Assembly: GCA_000517565.1 (NCBI GenBank)
Contig: CP007051.1
Span: 1-64,000 of the forward strand
DNA: 64,000 nt
Source: Desulfurella acetivorans A63
Lineage (GTDB): Bacteria > Campylobacterota_A > Desulfurellia > Desulfurellales > Desulfurellaceae
Direction: 5' to 3'
Every line of letters begins with the position of its first letter. Positions within the stretch are counted from its first letter, which is position 1. The position numbers were made by a program, and so were the translations under genes. Below, piece by piece: positions 10,990-20,510 of this stretch. Below the pieces are notes generated by a model. That model ran no database searches, was not told the DNA's origin, and was given only the letters and a program-made list of their open reading frames with translations.

Positions 10990-11816
10990 AAACAAAAGAA
11001 TTAGAAGAGTTTTCTAAAACACTAAGAAAAGCAATACTAGTTTCTCTCAATGCCGCCAAAAGTGGACACAGCGGTGGTAGCTTAAGCTCGATCGATATCC
11101 TAAATACACTCTATTTTGGTGGTGTTTTAAATATAGATCCAAATAACCCAAGAAATGATAATCAGGATAGGTTTGTTTTATCAAAAGGACATGCAGCACC
11201 AGCACTTTATGTGTGCCTTGCTTATAAAGGCTTTTTTGATAAGGATTTATTGTATACTTTAAGAAAGCTTGGAAGTCCGCTGCAGGGTCATCCTGACTCT
11301 AAAAAATTAAAAGGCGTATGTGCGTCTACTGGCTCTTTGGGTCACGGATTGTCCCAGGCAGTTGGTATGGCGCTTGCGCTGAAACTTAAAAATAGTCCTG
11401 CAAATGTATATTGTTTAATTGGCGATGGAGAAATGCAAGAAGGCCTTGTTTATGAAGCTTTAATGTGTGCAAGTCATTATAAATTAGACAATCTATGCGT
11501 TATTTTGGATTTTAATGGTTTGCAGATTGATGGGGCGATTAGCGATGTTATGAATATAAGTCCTGTTAAAGAAAAATTCGAAGCGTTTGGTTTTTCAACA
11601 TACGAAGTAGATGGTCACAACTATGATAAATTGCTTGATGCATTTGAGCGATTTAAAAATACAAAGAATTCTAAACCATTTGCACTAATTGCACACACAA
11701 TAAAAGGAAAAGGCGTAAGTTTTATGGAAAACAAATACGAATACCACGGTAAACCACCAACAGATGAAGAGCTTGATAAAGCACTTTTGGAGTTAGGAGT
11801 AGAAAATGGAATATAA
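10986..11816 (+). CDS. Transketolase, N-terminal (thiamine-binding) subunit
   Basis: First half of a split transketolase, which moves two-carbon ketol units in the pentose phosphate pathway. It has SGHSGGSLSS at the N-terminus, LSKGHAAPALY, and the thiamine-diphosphate motif GDGEMQEGLVYEA ending in DFNGLQIDG. The start is TTG at 10986, supported by a strong GGAGG at 10974-10978 seven bases upstream and a four-base overlap with hemD. Split transketolases of this kind are common in archaea and thermophilic bacteria. Confidence 0.93.
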   Translation: MKTKELEEFSKTLRKAILVSLNAAKSGHSGGSLSSIDILNTLYFGGVLNIDPNNPRNDNQDRFVLSKGHAAPALYVCLAYKGFFDKDLLYTLRKLGSPLQGHPDSKKLKGVCASTGSLGHGLSQAVGMALALKLKNSPANVYCLIGDGEMQEGLVYEALMCASHYKLDNLCVILDFNGLQIDGAISDVMNISPVKEKFEAFGFSTYEVDGHNYDKLLDAFERFKNTKNSKPFALIAHTIKGKGVSFMENKYEYHGKPPTDEELDKALLELGVENGI

Positions 11817-12732
11817 AGCAACAAGGGATGCGTATGGTAAAGCTCTTGTAGAAATAGGTATTGATAAAAATATCGTTGTGCTTGATGCAGACCTTTCTTC
11901 TTCTACAAAGTCTGCAGAATTTAGAAAAGCATACCCAGAGCGTTTTTTTAATATAGGTATAGCAGAGCTGAATATGGTAGATATTGCAGCTGGTTTTGCA
12001 CTCGAAGGTTTTAAGGTATTTGCATCAAGCTTTGCAGTTTTTATTACAGGTAGAGCTTTTGAAGGTGTAAGACAATCTATCTGTTACCAAAATTTAGATG
12101 TAGTGCTATGTGGTTCTCACGCGGGCATAAGCGTAGGTGAGGATGGGGGATCACACCAGGCAATATGTGATATATCATTAATGAGAAGCTTACCAAATAT
12201 GCAGGTAATTGTGCCAGCAGATTACAATGAAACATATAGAGCTGTTTTGGCTTTACATAAAAACAAAGGCCCTTTTTATTTAAGAACCTCAAGAGAAAAA
12301 TCGCTTAATTTTACCACGCATGATTTCGAAATAGGAAAAGCTCACATTCTAAGACAAGGCATACATGCCTGTATATTTGCATGTGGCCCAGTGATCGAAT
12401 TTGCACTTAAAGCTGCGCAGGAGCTTGATAAAGAAAAAATAAGCGTTTGTGTGGTCGATGTTAGCACTATAAAACCATTAGATACAGATACGGTTTATAA
12501 TAGCGCAAAAAATGTTGGACACATTTTTACACTTGAAGAACATTCTATTATTGGTGGTCTTGGAAGTGCTATTTGTGAGTTTTTGGGAGAAAATTTACCA
12601 AAGCGCATTAAAAGGATTGGGATTAATGATAAATTTGGTCAATCTGGAACATCGGCAGATTTATTTTGCGAGTATGGCTTTAGTGTGGAAAATATAGCAA
12701 GTAAAATAAAAAAGAGTTTAGAAGATGATTGA
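11806..12732 (+). CDS. Transketolase, C-terminal subunit
   Basis: Second half of the split transketolase. It carries the pyrimidine-binding domain (FNIGIAELNMVDIAAGFALEG, with the Glu that activates thiamine diphosphate) and the C-terminal transketolase domain (FTLEEHSIIGGLGSAI). Length 308 is usual for the separate subunit. It overlaps the N-terminal subunit by 11 bases, consistent with coupled 1:1 synthesis. DXS is similar in fold, but DXS is one polypeptide. Confidence 0.93.
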   Translation: MEYKATRDAYGKALVEIGIDKNIVVLDADLSSSTKSAEFRKAYPERFFNIGIAELNMVDIAAGFALEGFKVFASSFAVFITGRAFEGVRQSICYQNLDVVLCGSHAGISVGEDGGSHQAICDISLMRSLPNMQVIVPADYNETYRAVLALHKNKGPFYLRTSREKSLNFTTHDFEIGKAHILRQGIHACIFACGPVIEFALKAAQELDKEKISVCVVDVSTIKPLDTDTVYNSAKNVGHIFTLEEHSIIGGLGSAICEFLGENLPKRIKRIGINDKFGQSGTSADLFCEYGFSVENIASKIKKSLEDD

Positions 12733-13351
12733 ATTTGTTGATGTTAGCAAGTTTTATAAAGATAGGTGTGTTTTTAAAGATATTAATTTTTATGTAAAAG
12801 AAGGCCAGCTTGTCCAAGTAAGTGGTGGTTTTGCCTGCGGTAAAACCACACTTTTAAAACTTATTTGTAGGCTTGAAAAACCTACATCTGGAGATGTTAA
12901 GATATTTGGCGAACCGTTAAATCGTATAAAGTATTCAAGATTGATGCATCTTAGGCGCCATATGGGTGTAGTATTTGATGATTTTGGACTTATAGAAAAT
13001 TTAAGCGTAAAAGCTTATTTGTATTTAGTAACAAAATTATTAAAAAGAAAACAGTATTTAGAAGAAGCTATAGATTTTTTTAGTCTGCAAAATCTTCTTG
13101 ATACTAAAATATTTAATTTATCATTATCGGAAAAATATAGACTGGCATTGGCTAGGATTTTAGCTTTAAGGACCCCTTTGGTACTTTTAGACGAGCCATT
13201 TTCTTATTACAAAAACAAACAAGAGCTTATAAATATGTTAAAAACACTCAATGAAAATTATAAGATGACAATAATTTTTACAAGTTATGCGCCGATTGAG
13301 AGTATTGACCACTTGGATATTTTTAATTCATGTAATGTGGGTGAGCAATGA
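12725..13351 (+). CDS. ftsE: Cell division ATP-binding protein FtsE
   Basis: ABC ATPase that pairs with FtsX to drive peptidoglycan hydrolase activation at the septum. Walker A is GGFACGKTT near residue 37 and Walker B is LVLLDEPF near 154. The signature is degenerate, LSLSEKYRLALARIL, where LSGGQ is normal. The call as FtsE rests mainly on size (208 residues) and on ftsX and an EnvC-like gene following with short overlaps. Confidence 0.88.
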   Translation: MIEFVDVSKFYKDRCVFKDINFYVKEGQLVQVSGGFACGKTTLLKLICRLEKPTSGDVKIFGEPLNRIKYSRLMHLRRHMGVVFDDFGLIENLSVKAYLYLVTKLLKRKQYLEEAIDFFSLQNLLDTKIFNLSLSEKYRLALARILALRTPLVLLDEPFSYYKNKQELINMLKTLNENYKMTIIFTSYAPIESIDHLDIFNSCNVGEQ

Positions 13352-14184
13352 AGAAAGATTCAACAAGACTTGTAATAACATTTGTAATGTTGATTTTTTT
13401 ATTAGTTATTAGCCTTTCTACGTCTATTTTGTATACTGTAAATAACTACCTTGAATCAAAACGTTCAAATGTGCCAGTTTTTGTTTTTTTTAAAGATAAT
13501 GTATCAAAAGAGCAAGCTTTATTGTACGCAAACTCACTTAAAACACATCCAGGTGTTAAAAGTGTTAAATTTATAGATAAGAGTCAAGCTTTATTAGATA
13601 TATTGTCAAAATTAAATTTACCACAACAGCAATTCAGTGAAAACCCACTACCTTATTCTTTGGAAATTTTTTTAAAACCTCAGTTCGCAGCTGAACCATC
13701 AAATATTAATTCAATAGAAAAAACATTTAAGTCAAATAGCTTAATTGATGAAGTGCGTATTCCAAAAGGTTTATTTGCAAATATTAGTCAAACTACATTA
13801 ACTTTTAAAGAATTTTCATATGTTTTGATTGGTGTTTTTATATTACTTGAAATTATAATTTTAGCCTTGCTTTTAAAAATTACATATGAACATAAGCGTG
13901 ATAGCTACGATAAGTTAAAGCTTCTTGGTATAAAAAGGGTAAAAATCTTTTTAATGTTTCTAAAGCATATTTTTTTATCGTGGTTTTTTGCTAGCTTGCT
14001 CGCAGTAATTTTGGGATCTATTATAATGTTTTTATATATAAACTATATAAATTTAGTTCCTGTTTATCAAAATGATATACTTATTTCTTTTGGTGCAAGT
14101 GGAGGTTTATATATAGTTTTTTCATTTATAATACTTATGGTTTTAAGTTTATTTGTGTTTTTTATTGAAGATGAAAAAATTTAA
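13348..14184 (+). CDS. ftsX: Cell division permease FtsX
   Basis: Four-helix membrane partner of FtsE. One helix lies near the N-terminus (LVITFVMLIFLLVISL). A periplasmic domain follows, with VPVFVFFKDNVSKEQA and GVKSVKFIDKSQAL, the usual FtsX extracellular fold. Three more helices lie in the C-terminal half. The periplasmic loop is where an EnvC-type coiled-coil protein docks, and such a gene comes next. Overlaps ftsE by four bases. Confidence 0.93.
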   Translation: MKKDSTRLVITFVMLIFLLVISLSTSILYTVNNYLESKRSNVPVFVFFKDNVSKEQALLYANSLKTHPGVKSVKFIDKSQALLDILSKLNLPQQQFSENPLPYSLEIFLKPQFAAEPSNINSIEKTFKSNSLIDEVRIPKGLFANISQTTLTFKEFSYVLIGVFILLEIIILALLLKITYEHKRDSYDKLKLLGIKRVKIFLMFLKHIFLSWFFASLLAVILGSIIMFLYINYINLVPVYQNDILISFGASGGLYIVFSFIILMVLSLFVFFIEDEKI

Positions 14185-15385
14185 TGCACTTCTTGTGGTT
14201 TTAATAACCATTCTTTGTACTGTTTTAGCTTATGGAAGCCAAAAACAGGAATTGGAAAATAGAATAAAGCAAATAAATACTTCGATTTCAAACAAGCAAT
14301 ATCACTACAATCTTGCAGAAAAAAAATATATAATCTATACTAATCAATTAAAAGATCTTAACGCTAAAGTCCAGGTTTTAGAAAAAAAACTTGCGCAAAA
14401 CGAGGAAAATTTAAAAAAATTATCAGCAGAAATCGAGAGTTTAAATAAAAATATAGAAGAGTTAACTAAAAAATTAAACGAAGAAAAAGCCAAAAGCTCA
14501 AAGGCTCTTAAAGCTTATTATTACTTTTATAATGTTGAAAAATATTTTCCACAAGGTCTCTATTTTGAGTATATGAACAAAAAAATTGCACATTACCTGC
14601 AAGAGCGCATAATATCATACATGCAACATCAGGTGTTGTTAAACAAACAAAAACAAGAGCTTGTAGTCAAAAAAAACAATCAGCTAAAATTGATTCAAAA
14701 AATAAACGAACAAAAAAATTCTCTTGCCCAGCAAAAAAACAAAATAGCTTTATTGGCACAAGAAGCAGCACGGTTGAAACAAGCTTACATTAATGATATA
14801 GTTTACCTTCAAAGGCAAAGAAACTATTTGCAGTCAGTATTAAATAAAATAATACAAGAAGAAATAAAAAGACAAGAAGAACTCAAACGACAAAGGGAAC
14901 TTGAACGACAAAGGCTACTAAAGTTACAACAATATAAAAAAGCTCAAGAGCTAAAAAAACAGCAGGAAGAAGCAGAAAGCAGAATGAAGCTCGAAAATTT
15001 GCATACAGGACTTAGACCACCGGTTGAAGGTATAATAGTTGATAATTTTGGTGTAAAAACAAACCCGGTCTTTAATGTGCAAACCAGAAATGATGGTATA
15101 GACATAAAAGCTCAAAGTGGTTCACCAATTAAGGCTATAGCAAAAGGTCAAGTAGATTATGTCGGGACAATTCCTGGTTTGGGTGGTGTTATCATTATAA
15201 ATCACCTAAATGGATACTATAGTATTTATGCGCATGTTAATCCAAATGTGTCAAAAGGTCAGGTAGTTAATGAAGGTCAAATTATTGGTCATTTAAGTGG
15301 TGATATTTTGCATTTTGAACTAAGAAGAGGTTCAGTTCCAGTAAACCCTTTAAATTTTATCAATAGAAGATATTTAGGAGGTTAG
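14171..15385 (+). CDS. EnvC-like murein hydrolase activator (coiled coil plus degenerate LytM)
   Basis: Periplasmic activator of cell-wall amidases, presumably worked by FtsEX. The ATG at 14171 gives a clean signal peptide (MKKFNALLVVLITILCTVLAYG). A long Lys/Glu/Gln-rich coiled coil covers about residues 20-275, and the last 125 residues are an M23/LytM domain. The zinc ligands are incomplete: the usual HxxxD reads NDGID, and the final HxH reads ILHF. It is therefore probably not a peptidase but an activator like E. coli EnvC. Overlaps ftsX by 14 bases. Confidence 0.9.
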   Translation: MKKFNALLVVLITILCTVLAYGSQKQELENRIKQINTSISNKQYHYNLAEKKYIIYTNQLKDLNAKVQVLEKKLAQNEENLKKLSAEIESLNKNIEELTKKLNEEKAKSSKALKAYYYFYNVEKYFPQGLYFEYMNKKIAHYLQERIISYMQHQVLLNKQKQELVVKKNNQLKLIQKINEQKNSLAQQKNKIALLAQEAARLKQAYINDIVYLQRQRNYLQSVLNKIIQEEIKRQEELKRQRELERQRLLKLQQYKKAQELKKQQEEAESRMKLENLHTGLRPPVEGIIVDNFGVKTNPVFNVQTRNDGIDIKAQSGSPIKAIAKGQVDYVGTIPGLGGVIIINHLNGYYSIYAHVNPNVSKGQVVNEGQIIGHLSGDILHFELRRGSVPVNPLNFINRRYLGG

Positions 15386-15389
15386 GTTT

Positions 15390-16661
15390 ATGAAAAACCG
15401 TTTTTTATTTTTAGTAGGCATTGTTTTTAGCTTAATTATTATTGTTACTGCCATCTTAAGTTTTCGTGTTACACCAACAGAAGCAACTTCTAATCAATAT
15501 AACGATTTAAAAATGTTTTCCCAGGTTTTGGCTATAATACAATCTCAATATGTTGATAAAGTAAGTCCATCTGAGCTTATCATAAATGCCACAAAAGGCA
15601 TGGTAAGCTCACTTGATCCACACTCAGCATTTATGACTCCACAAGAATATAAAGATTTACAGGTATCTACATCAGGAGAGTTTGGTGGTATTGGTACATC
15701 AATTACACTAAAAGATGGACTGATAACAGTAGTTACACCTATTGAAGGAACACCAGCCTACAAAGCAGGCATTAAAGCGGGAGATATCATATTACAGATA
15801 AATAATAAAAGTACTTTGGGTATGAGTTTAGATGAAGCAGTAAAATTACTAAGAGGCAAACCCGGTAGTGAAGTAAGGCTTGTTATTGGCAGAAAAAACG
15901 AGAAAAAGCCTTTAATTTTTAATATCAAGCGAGAAATTATACACATAAAAAGTGTGGATTATAAAGATTTAGATGGCATAGGCTACATTAGAATTATCCA
16001 ATTTCAAGAAGGTACAACAAAAGCTGTAAAAAATGCACTTGATACGCTAGAGAAAAAAGGCATTAAAGGTTTAGTAATCGATTTAAGGGACAACCCAGGC
16101 GGTTTATTAACCGAAGCAATAGGTGTATCAAATCTTTTTGTCAATAAGGGTATAATTGTATCAATTAAAGGCAGAAATAAAAGCGACGATCAGGTATTTT
16201 ATGCAAAAGACGAAAAAGTACCGCATATGCCTATTGCGGTTCTTATAAACTCAGGGACTGCTTCAGCCGCAGAAATTGTAGCAGGCTGTTTAAAAGATCA
16301 TAAAACGGCTGTCCTTGTAGGTACAAGGAGTTTTGGAAAAGGTAGCGTTCAAAGCATTATACCTCTTGAAGATGGTTATGCTTTAAGACTTACTACGGCC
16401 AAATACTACACACCAGATGGCCACAGCATACAGGCTGTTGGAATTGTACCAAATGTTGAAGTAAAACCAGCAAAGGTAGAACAAGAAGATTTTGGCTATG
16501 CCCTAAGAGAAGAAAACCTGATTAATCATCTAACAAGCAACGAAACAGAACAATCAAAACCACAGGAAGTTATCCAAGAACCCAAAACAACACAAGACTT
16601 CCAGCTTTTGACAGCTATCAATATACTTAAAGCCCAGATTGCAGAATGGCCCAAAAAATAA
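15390..16661 (+). CDS. ctpA: Carboxyl-terminal processing protease (S41)
   Basis: Periplasmic serine protease with an N-terminal signal-anchor, a PDZ domain (GGIGTSITLKDGLITVV to LLRGKPGSEV) and the S41 catalytic core. The Ser-Lys dyad is visible: Ser292 in SGTASAAEI and Lys317 in FGKGSVQ, 25 residues apart as in E. coli Prc. A strong GGAGG precedes the ATG. Its place after envC and before a divergent deacetylase is a common arrangement in Gram-negative bacteria and suggests a cell-wall remodelling role. Confidence 0.96.
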   Translation: MKNRFLFLVGIVFSLIIIVTAILSFRVTPTEATSNQYNDLKMFSQVLAIIQSQYVDKVSPSELIINATKGMVSSLDPHSAFMTPQEYKDLQVSTSGEFGGIGTSITLKDGLITVVTPIEGTPAYKAGIKAGDIILQINNKSTLGMSLDEAVKLLRGKPGSEVRLVIGRKNEKKPLIFNIKREIIHIKSVDYKDLDGIGYIRIIQFQEGTTKAVKNALDTLEKKGIKGLVIDLRDNPGGLLTEAIGVSNLFVNKGIIVSIKGRNKSDDQVFYAKDEKVPHMPIAVLINSGTASAAEIVAGCLKDHKTAVLVGTRSFGKGSVQSIIPLEDGYALRLTTAKYYTPDGHSIQAVGIVPNVEVKPAKVEQEDFGYALREENLINHLTSNETEQSKPQEVIQEPKTTQDFQLLTAINILKAQIAEWPKK

Positions 16662-17395
16662 ATATTTTACTTAGAAAGAGCTTGGTTTTATGGCTCTTTC
16701 TAAGCTTTTTATTATTTCCTAAACTTTCTTTTGCAAATGGCAGTATTTCTATCATTATCGACGATATGGGCTATAATCATTATGTTATGCAAAAATTTTT
16801 AGACATTAATTTACCCTTAACCTTTGCTTTTATACCGGATACGCCTTTTGTGCATATGTCAAGTGATTTTTGTAAAAAAGGCTATACTGTAATGCTACAT
16901 ATGCCAAGTGAGTCTATCGATAAGCATTTAAATACAAATTATCCACTTTTTCTAAGAGTGACTGACTCAAAAAAAGATATATTTGAACAATTAGACAAGG
17001 CTATGCGCAATATTCCTTGTGCAAGCGGTTTTAATAACCATATGGGCTCGAAATTCTTACAAAGCACAGCTAAAATGAGTGATGTTATGGAGTTTTTGAA
17101 ACAACATAACCTTTTTTTTGTGGATAGTCTAACAACACCCAATAGTGTAGGCTACAAGCTTGCTTGTGATTATAAAGTGCCTTACGCAGTGCGATATATT
17201 TTTATTGATAATAAGAAACGTTTCAATTATGTAAAGCGAAATTTACTTACAGCTATTAATCTTGCAAAACAAGGTAGAAATGTTATAGTTATTGGACATG
17301 ACAATATTGTTGATTATGAAGCTATTGTTCATTTAAAAGCTAGGCTCAAGCCATACCTTAAAGATATTAAGGAGAATTTGATTCAATGTCGATAA
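16646..17395 (+). CDS. Divergent polysaccharide deacetylase family protein (YibQ-like)
   Basis: Exported protein of the divergent polysaccharide deacetylase family (formerly DUF610). It has a hydrophobic signal segment (LVLWLFLSFLLFPKLSFA), the family opening ISIIIDDMGYN with two Asp, VMLHMPSES with a metal-type His, NNHMGSKF and VIVIGHD. Substrate is unknown; a glycan near the murein is likely from the linked envC-like and ctpA genes. It overlaps ctpA by 16 bases and tsaD by 10. Confidence 0.88.
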   Translation: MAQKINILLRKSLVLWLFLSFLLFPKLSFANGSISIIIDDMGYNHYVMQKFLDINLPLTFAFIPDTPFVHMSSDFCKKGYTVMLHMPSESIDKHLNTNYPLFLRVTDSKKDIFEQLDKAMRNIPCASGFNNHMGSKFLQSTAKMSDVMEFLKQHNLFFVDSLTTPNSVGYKLACDYKVPYAVRYIFIDNKKRFNYVKRNLLTAINLAKQGRNVIVIGHDNIVDYEAIVHLKARLKPYLKDIKENLIQCR

Positions 17396-18381
17396 TTTTG
17401 GCGTTTGATACATCTTGCGATGATACATCTTGTGCAATTTTGGGTGAAGGCAAAAAATCAAACATAGTTATATCGCAAAATTTTGTCCACGAAGCATATG
17501 GGGGCATAATGCCCGAACAGGCTGCTAGAACCCATTTTGAAAATATTGATCAGGCTACAAAGGAAGCTTTAAAGCAAGCTCAGTGTAATATAAAAGATAT
17601 AGATTTTATTGCAGTTACGATTGGGCCTGGGCTTTTGCCATCATTACTTGTAGGTGTAAGTTATGCAAAAGGTTTAGCTTATAGGTACCATTTGCCCATA
17701 ATACCGATAAATCACATAGAAGGTCATATTTTTGCAAACTTTATAGAAAATGATATAGACTTTCCATTTATTGTTTTTGTTGTTTCTGGTGCGCATACGC
17801 ATCTTTTTTTGGTAGAAAATTTTGGTAAATACAAGTTACTTGGGAAAACCTTAGATGATGCGGTCGGGGAGGCCTTTGATAAAGTAGCAAGGATTCTTGG
17901 GCTTGGCTATCCTGGTGGCCCAATAATTGACAAATTGTCAAAAAATGGCAACCCTTATAGTTTCAGAATTCCAAAGGGTTTGTCTCAAAAGAACACGCTT
18001 AATTTTAGCTTTAGTGGTGTTAAGACATATGTCAAAAACCTTGTCGAAAAATCAAAAGACCTGTCAAAAACTTTTATATGCGATGTAGCAGCTTCGTTTC
18101 AAAAGGCTTGTGTTGATGTATTGTGTGAAAAAACACTTTTAGCATTAAAAAAATATAAAATAAGTAGACTTGTATTGGCAGGTGGTGTTAGTGCAAATTC
18201 ATTACTTAGACAACAGATGAGTCAACTTGCCACGGAAAATAATTTAAATTTATATTTGCCTTCAATTAGTCTTTGTACTGATAATGCTTTGATGATAGCA
18301 AAAGCTGCTCAATTCAGGATGGATCTTGCCACATTTGATTTTGATTTAATAGATGCAAAAGCCTCTTTAAATCTGGTTTAA
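17386..18381 (+). CDS. tsaD: tRNA N6-adenosine threonylcarbamoyltransferase TsaD
   Basis: Transfers threonylcarbamoyl from its AMP adduct to A37 of ANN-reading tRNAs. It opens with LAFDTSCDDTSCAIL, has the metal motif HIEGH near residue 111, GGPIIDKLSKNGNP, and the C-terminal LVLAGGVSANSLLRQ and SLCTDNALMIAKAA. Length 331 is normal. This is the last gene of the long plus-strand run; it meets the minus-strand radical SAM remnant with no spacer. Confidence 0.97.
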   Translation: MSIILAFDTSCDDTSCAILGEGKKSNIVISQNFVHEAYGGIMPEQAARTHFENIDQATKEALKQAQCNIKDIDFIAVTIGPGLLPSLLVGVSYAKGLAYRYHLPIIPINHIEGHIFANFIENDIDFPFIVFVVSGAHTHLFLVENFGKYKLLGKTLDDAVGEAFDKVARILGLGYPGGPIIDKLSKNGNPYSFRIPKGLSQKNTLNFSFSGVKTYVKNLVEKSKDLSKTFICDVAASFQKACVDVLCEKTLLALKKYKISRLVLAGGVSANSLLRQQMSQLATENNLNLYLPSISLCTDNALMIAKAAQFRMDLATFDFDLIDAKASLNLV

Positions 18382-19349
18382 TTATCTAAATAGCGCATCA
18401 AGCTTTTTTCTGGTTGAACTATTTTTGGGTACAAGTTTATCGCGGAGATTTTTAAAAGACTCTCGCGCGTTTACATAGCATTTAGGACTTAAGAAGCCTG
18501 GTATTGCTTTTGCATACTCGCAGGTTTGGCACAAAATTTCGCCTTCTTTTTGACCAAGCATTATAAGTAGTATTTCCTTGAGTTTTTCGCCGTTTAAAAT
18601 ATTTAAATAATGTTCCTCAAAGATATTTCCAACAATATGTTTTAAGCCAAAATCCATACAGCATAAAGCTAAATCACCATTTGGCAGAGCAACTTGACCT
18701 AAATTGTGTTTACAAATAAGCTTTTTATGTGGATTTGTCTTCAAAATAGAGCCCGTGTATCCTGCTCTTGTTGTGTATCTTTCATATTTTATTGATATAT
18801 TGAATTTATTTTCAATGCTTTTTAAGTCATTTTTCATTGATTGTGTCAGTCCGTTATCCAAACACCAAAATACAAGATAGCATTTTGGGTCCAAAGACAA
18901 TAATTGCTCTACATTATTCCACGATGTCGCATCGCTTAGACCCTTCCTGTTGTTTAAATTGGGAGGCTGAATACTTATGTGACATTTTATAGGCAAATTC
19001 TTGATTGTTTCAAAGCCTGCCTTGGAAAAGTTTTTTAATGTTGTTATTAACTCAACACGAAATCCTTCTTTGTAAGCTTCTAAGATACAATCATAAATAT
19101 ATGCATTTTCCAAAGGTTCACTAAATCCACTAAACTTTATTTCTTCTATGGTAGAATTTTTATATTATTTAGTGCCTTTTTGAAACTCTCAAGTGTAAAG
19201 CTTTTTATATTTGATCTGTAGTTTTTTACAAACACGCCTTGGGGACAAAAGTTACATCCTACAGAACACCCTACTTGCATCGTAAATTCTATGCTTTTAA
19301 AGTAAGATACAGGCAATTTTAAATCATCAATAAGCAAATTTTCCTCCAA
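18382..19349 (-). pseudogene. Radical SAM protein broken by a -1 frameshift
   Basis: Two abutting minus-strand frames form one radical SAM protein. The upstream part (19349-19146) has the iron-sulphur motif CSVGCNFCP (CxxxCxxC). The downstream part (from 19113) begins in the middle of the fold and ends in a Cys-rich region (CKHNLGQVALPNGDLALCC, then CQTC) like a SPASM-type auxiliary cluster. At 19146-19151 one frame ends KILP-stop while the other continues IEEIKFSGFSEP, exactly the next family strand. One missing base explains the break. Full length would be about 320 residues. Start is a TTG: 19349, or 19337 which has GGAGG five bases upstream. Substrate unknown. Confidence 0.82.
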
Positions 19350-19379
19350 AAGGCATTCTATACAAAATTTCTTTTAAAA

Positions 19380-20399
19380 TCAAACTCTATTTACAAGCAT
19401 TTTGTATATATTAAGATAATTTTTAGATGTAATCTTATAGTTAAAATCTTTTACAAAATCGAATGCTCGATTAACAAGTGTTTGCGAAAAATCTTTTTCT
19501 GAAAGCAATTTTTTAATTGCAAAAGCTAATTTTTGAGAATCTTTGATTGGTACCAACAAACCCCTATAGTTATCACCAATAAGCTCACTTACTCCACCAG
19601 CATTTGTTGCAACAACAGGTATTTTAAATAAAAATGCCTGAAGTATGCTTGAACATATACCTTCGTTTTGGGATGATATTACAAACAGATCAAATGCAGC
19701 CAGGTAATTTTGTATATCATCTCTAAAACCCAAAAACACAATATTGGTAATACCTTTTTGTTTTGCGTAAACTTCTAACTCTTGCTTTAGATTTCCTTCG
19801 CCAAGTATCAGGAAAGTATAGCTTTTATCAAGCTGACTTGCTGCATCAATTAGAGTTTTGTGATCTTTTTGAGCAGTTAGCGCTCCAATGTTTCCAATTA
19901 TTAAGGGTCCATATTGCTTTTTAATAGTTTCTACTTTTTTTGTATCTACTTTGTCAATCAAGTCAAAATCTACAGAGCTGTAAATAGTTTCTGCTTGAAT
20001 GTGAAAGTTTTTATATAAATCTTTTTCGATAGATTTTGCAACACACACTACTTTGTCTGTTAGTAAATACTTAAGTTTTGATATCTTTTTTTGTTTATAA
20101 TCCACCCTTCTTGTGTATACAAGTGGTTTTTTTGTTAATAATTTAAGAAAAACGCCTAGAGTATGAGCTTTTGAAGCATGAGCGTGCAGAATATCGCATT
20201 GTTTTGCTGCACCTAATAATTGCTTTAAATTACTTGAGTCTATTGTTTCAAAACCCATTGCGCTTGCTTTTTTGTATAGCTCATCCTTAGCGGCAATAAT
20301 AGAATCTATACCAAGCTCTCTTAAGCCTTCTGCTAGGTATATTAGCTGCTGCTCGCCGCCTCTAAAGCCTTTTTGTGTATCTAAATGCAGGATTTTCAT
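19380..20399 (-). CDS. Glycosyltransferase family 4
   Basis: GT-B fold transferase using a nucleotide sugar. The N-terminus MKILHLDTQKGFRGGEQQ is typical of GT4 proteins, and I start there, although an in-frame ATG lies four codons earlier (20411). The donor-binding C-terminal domain has IIGNIGALTAQKDHKTLI and SSQNEGICSSILQAFLFKIPVVAT, where the E-x7-E pattern is slightly loosened. No Shine-Dalgarno is evident. It lies upstream of the broken radical SAM gene on the same strand. Acceptor unknown; lipopolysaccharide core or another surface glycan is likely. Confidence 0.85.
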   Translation of the reverse strand: MKILHLDTQKGFRGGEQQLIYLAEGLRELGIDSIIAAKDELYKKASAMGFETIDSSNLKQLLGAAKQCDILHAHASKAHTLGVFLKLLTKKPLVYTRRVDYKQKKISKLKYLLTDKVVCVAKSIEKDLYKNFHIQAETIYSSVDFDLIDKVDTKKVETIKKQYGPLIIGNIGALTAQKDHKTLIDAASQLDKSYTFLILGEGNLKQELEVYAKQKGITNIVFLGFRDDIQNYLAAFDLFVISSQNEGICSSILQAFLFKIPVVATNAGGVSELIGDNYRGLLVPIKDSQKLAFAIKKLLSEKDFSQTLVNRAFDFVKDFNYKITSKNYLNIYKMLVNRV

Positions 20400-20453
20400 A
20401 TTTAAATACATAAAGCTTTAGCTTTACTTTGTCAAGTCTTGTATAAATTTTTC

Positions 20454-20481
20454 TTGCAAATTAAGTAATATTAATTAAAAT
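20454..20481 (+). promoter_or_regulatory. Possible promoter of the lysA run
   Basis: TTGCAA (20454-20459), 16-base spacer, TAAAAT (20476-20481), in the only gap upstream of the 11-kb lysA-spoVG gene run. Each box misses the consensus, and AT-rich DNA gives many such matches by chance. Confidence 0.28.
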
Positions 20482-20510
20482 AATACTTAAGGCTAAATAA
20501 GGGGGTATTG

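Noticed and set aside
20400-20510. Lysine riboswitch or T-box upstream of lysA
   Set aside because: The gap is only about 110 bases and shows no strong stem-loop or terminator; too short for a lysine riboswitch.
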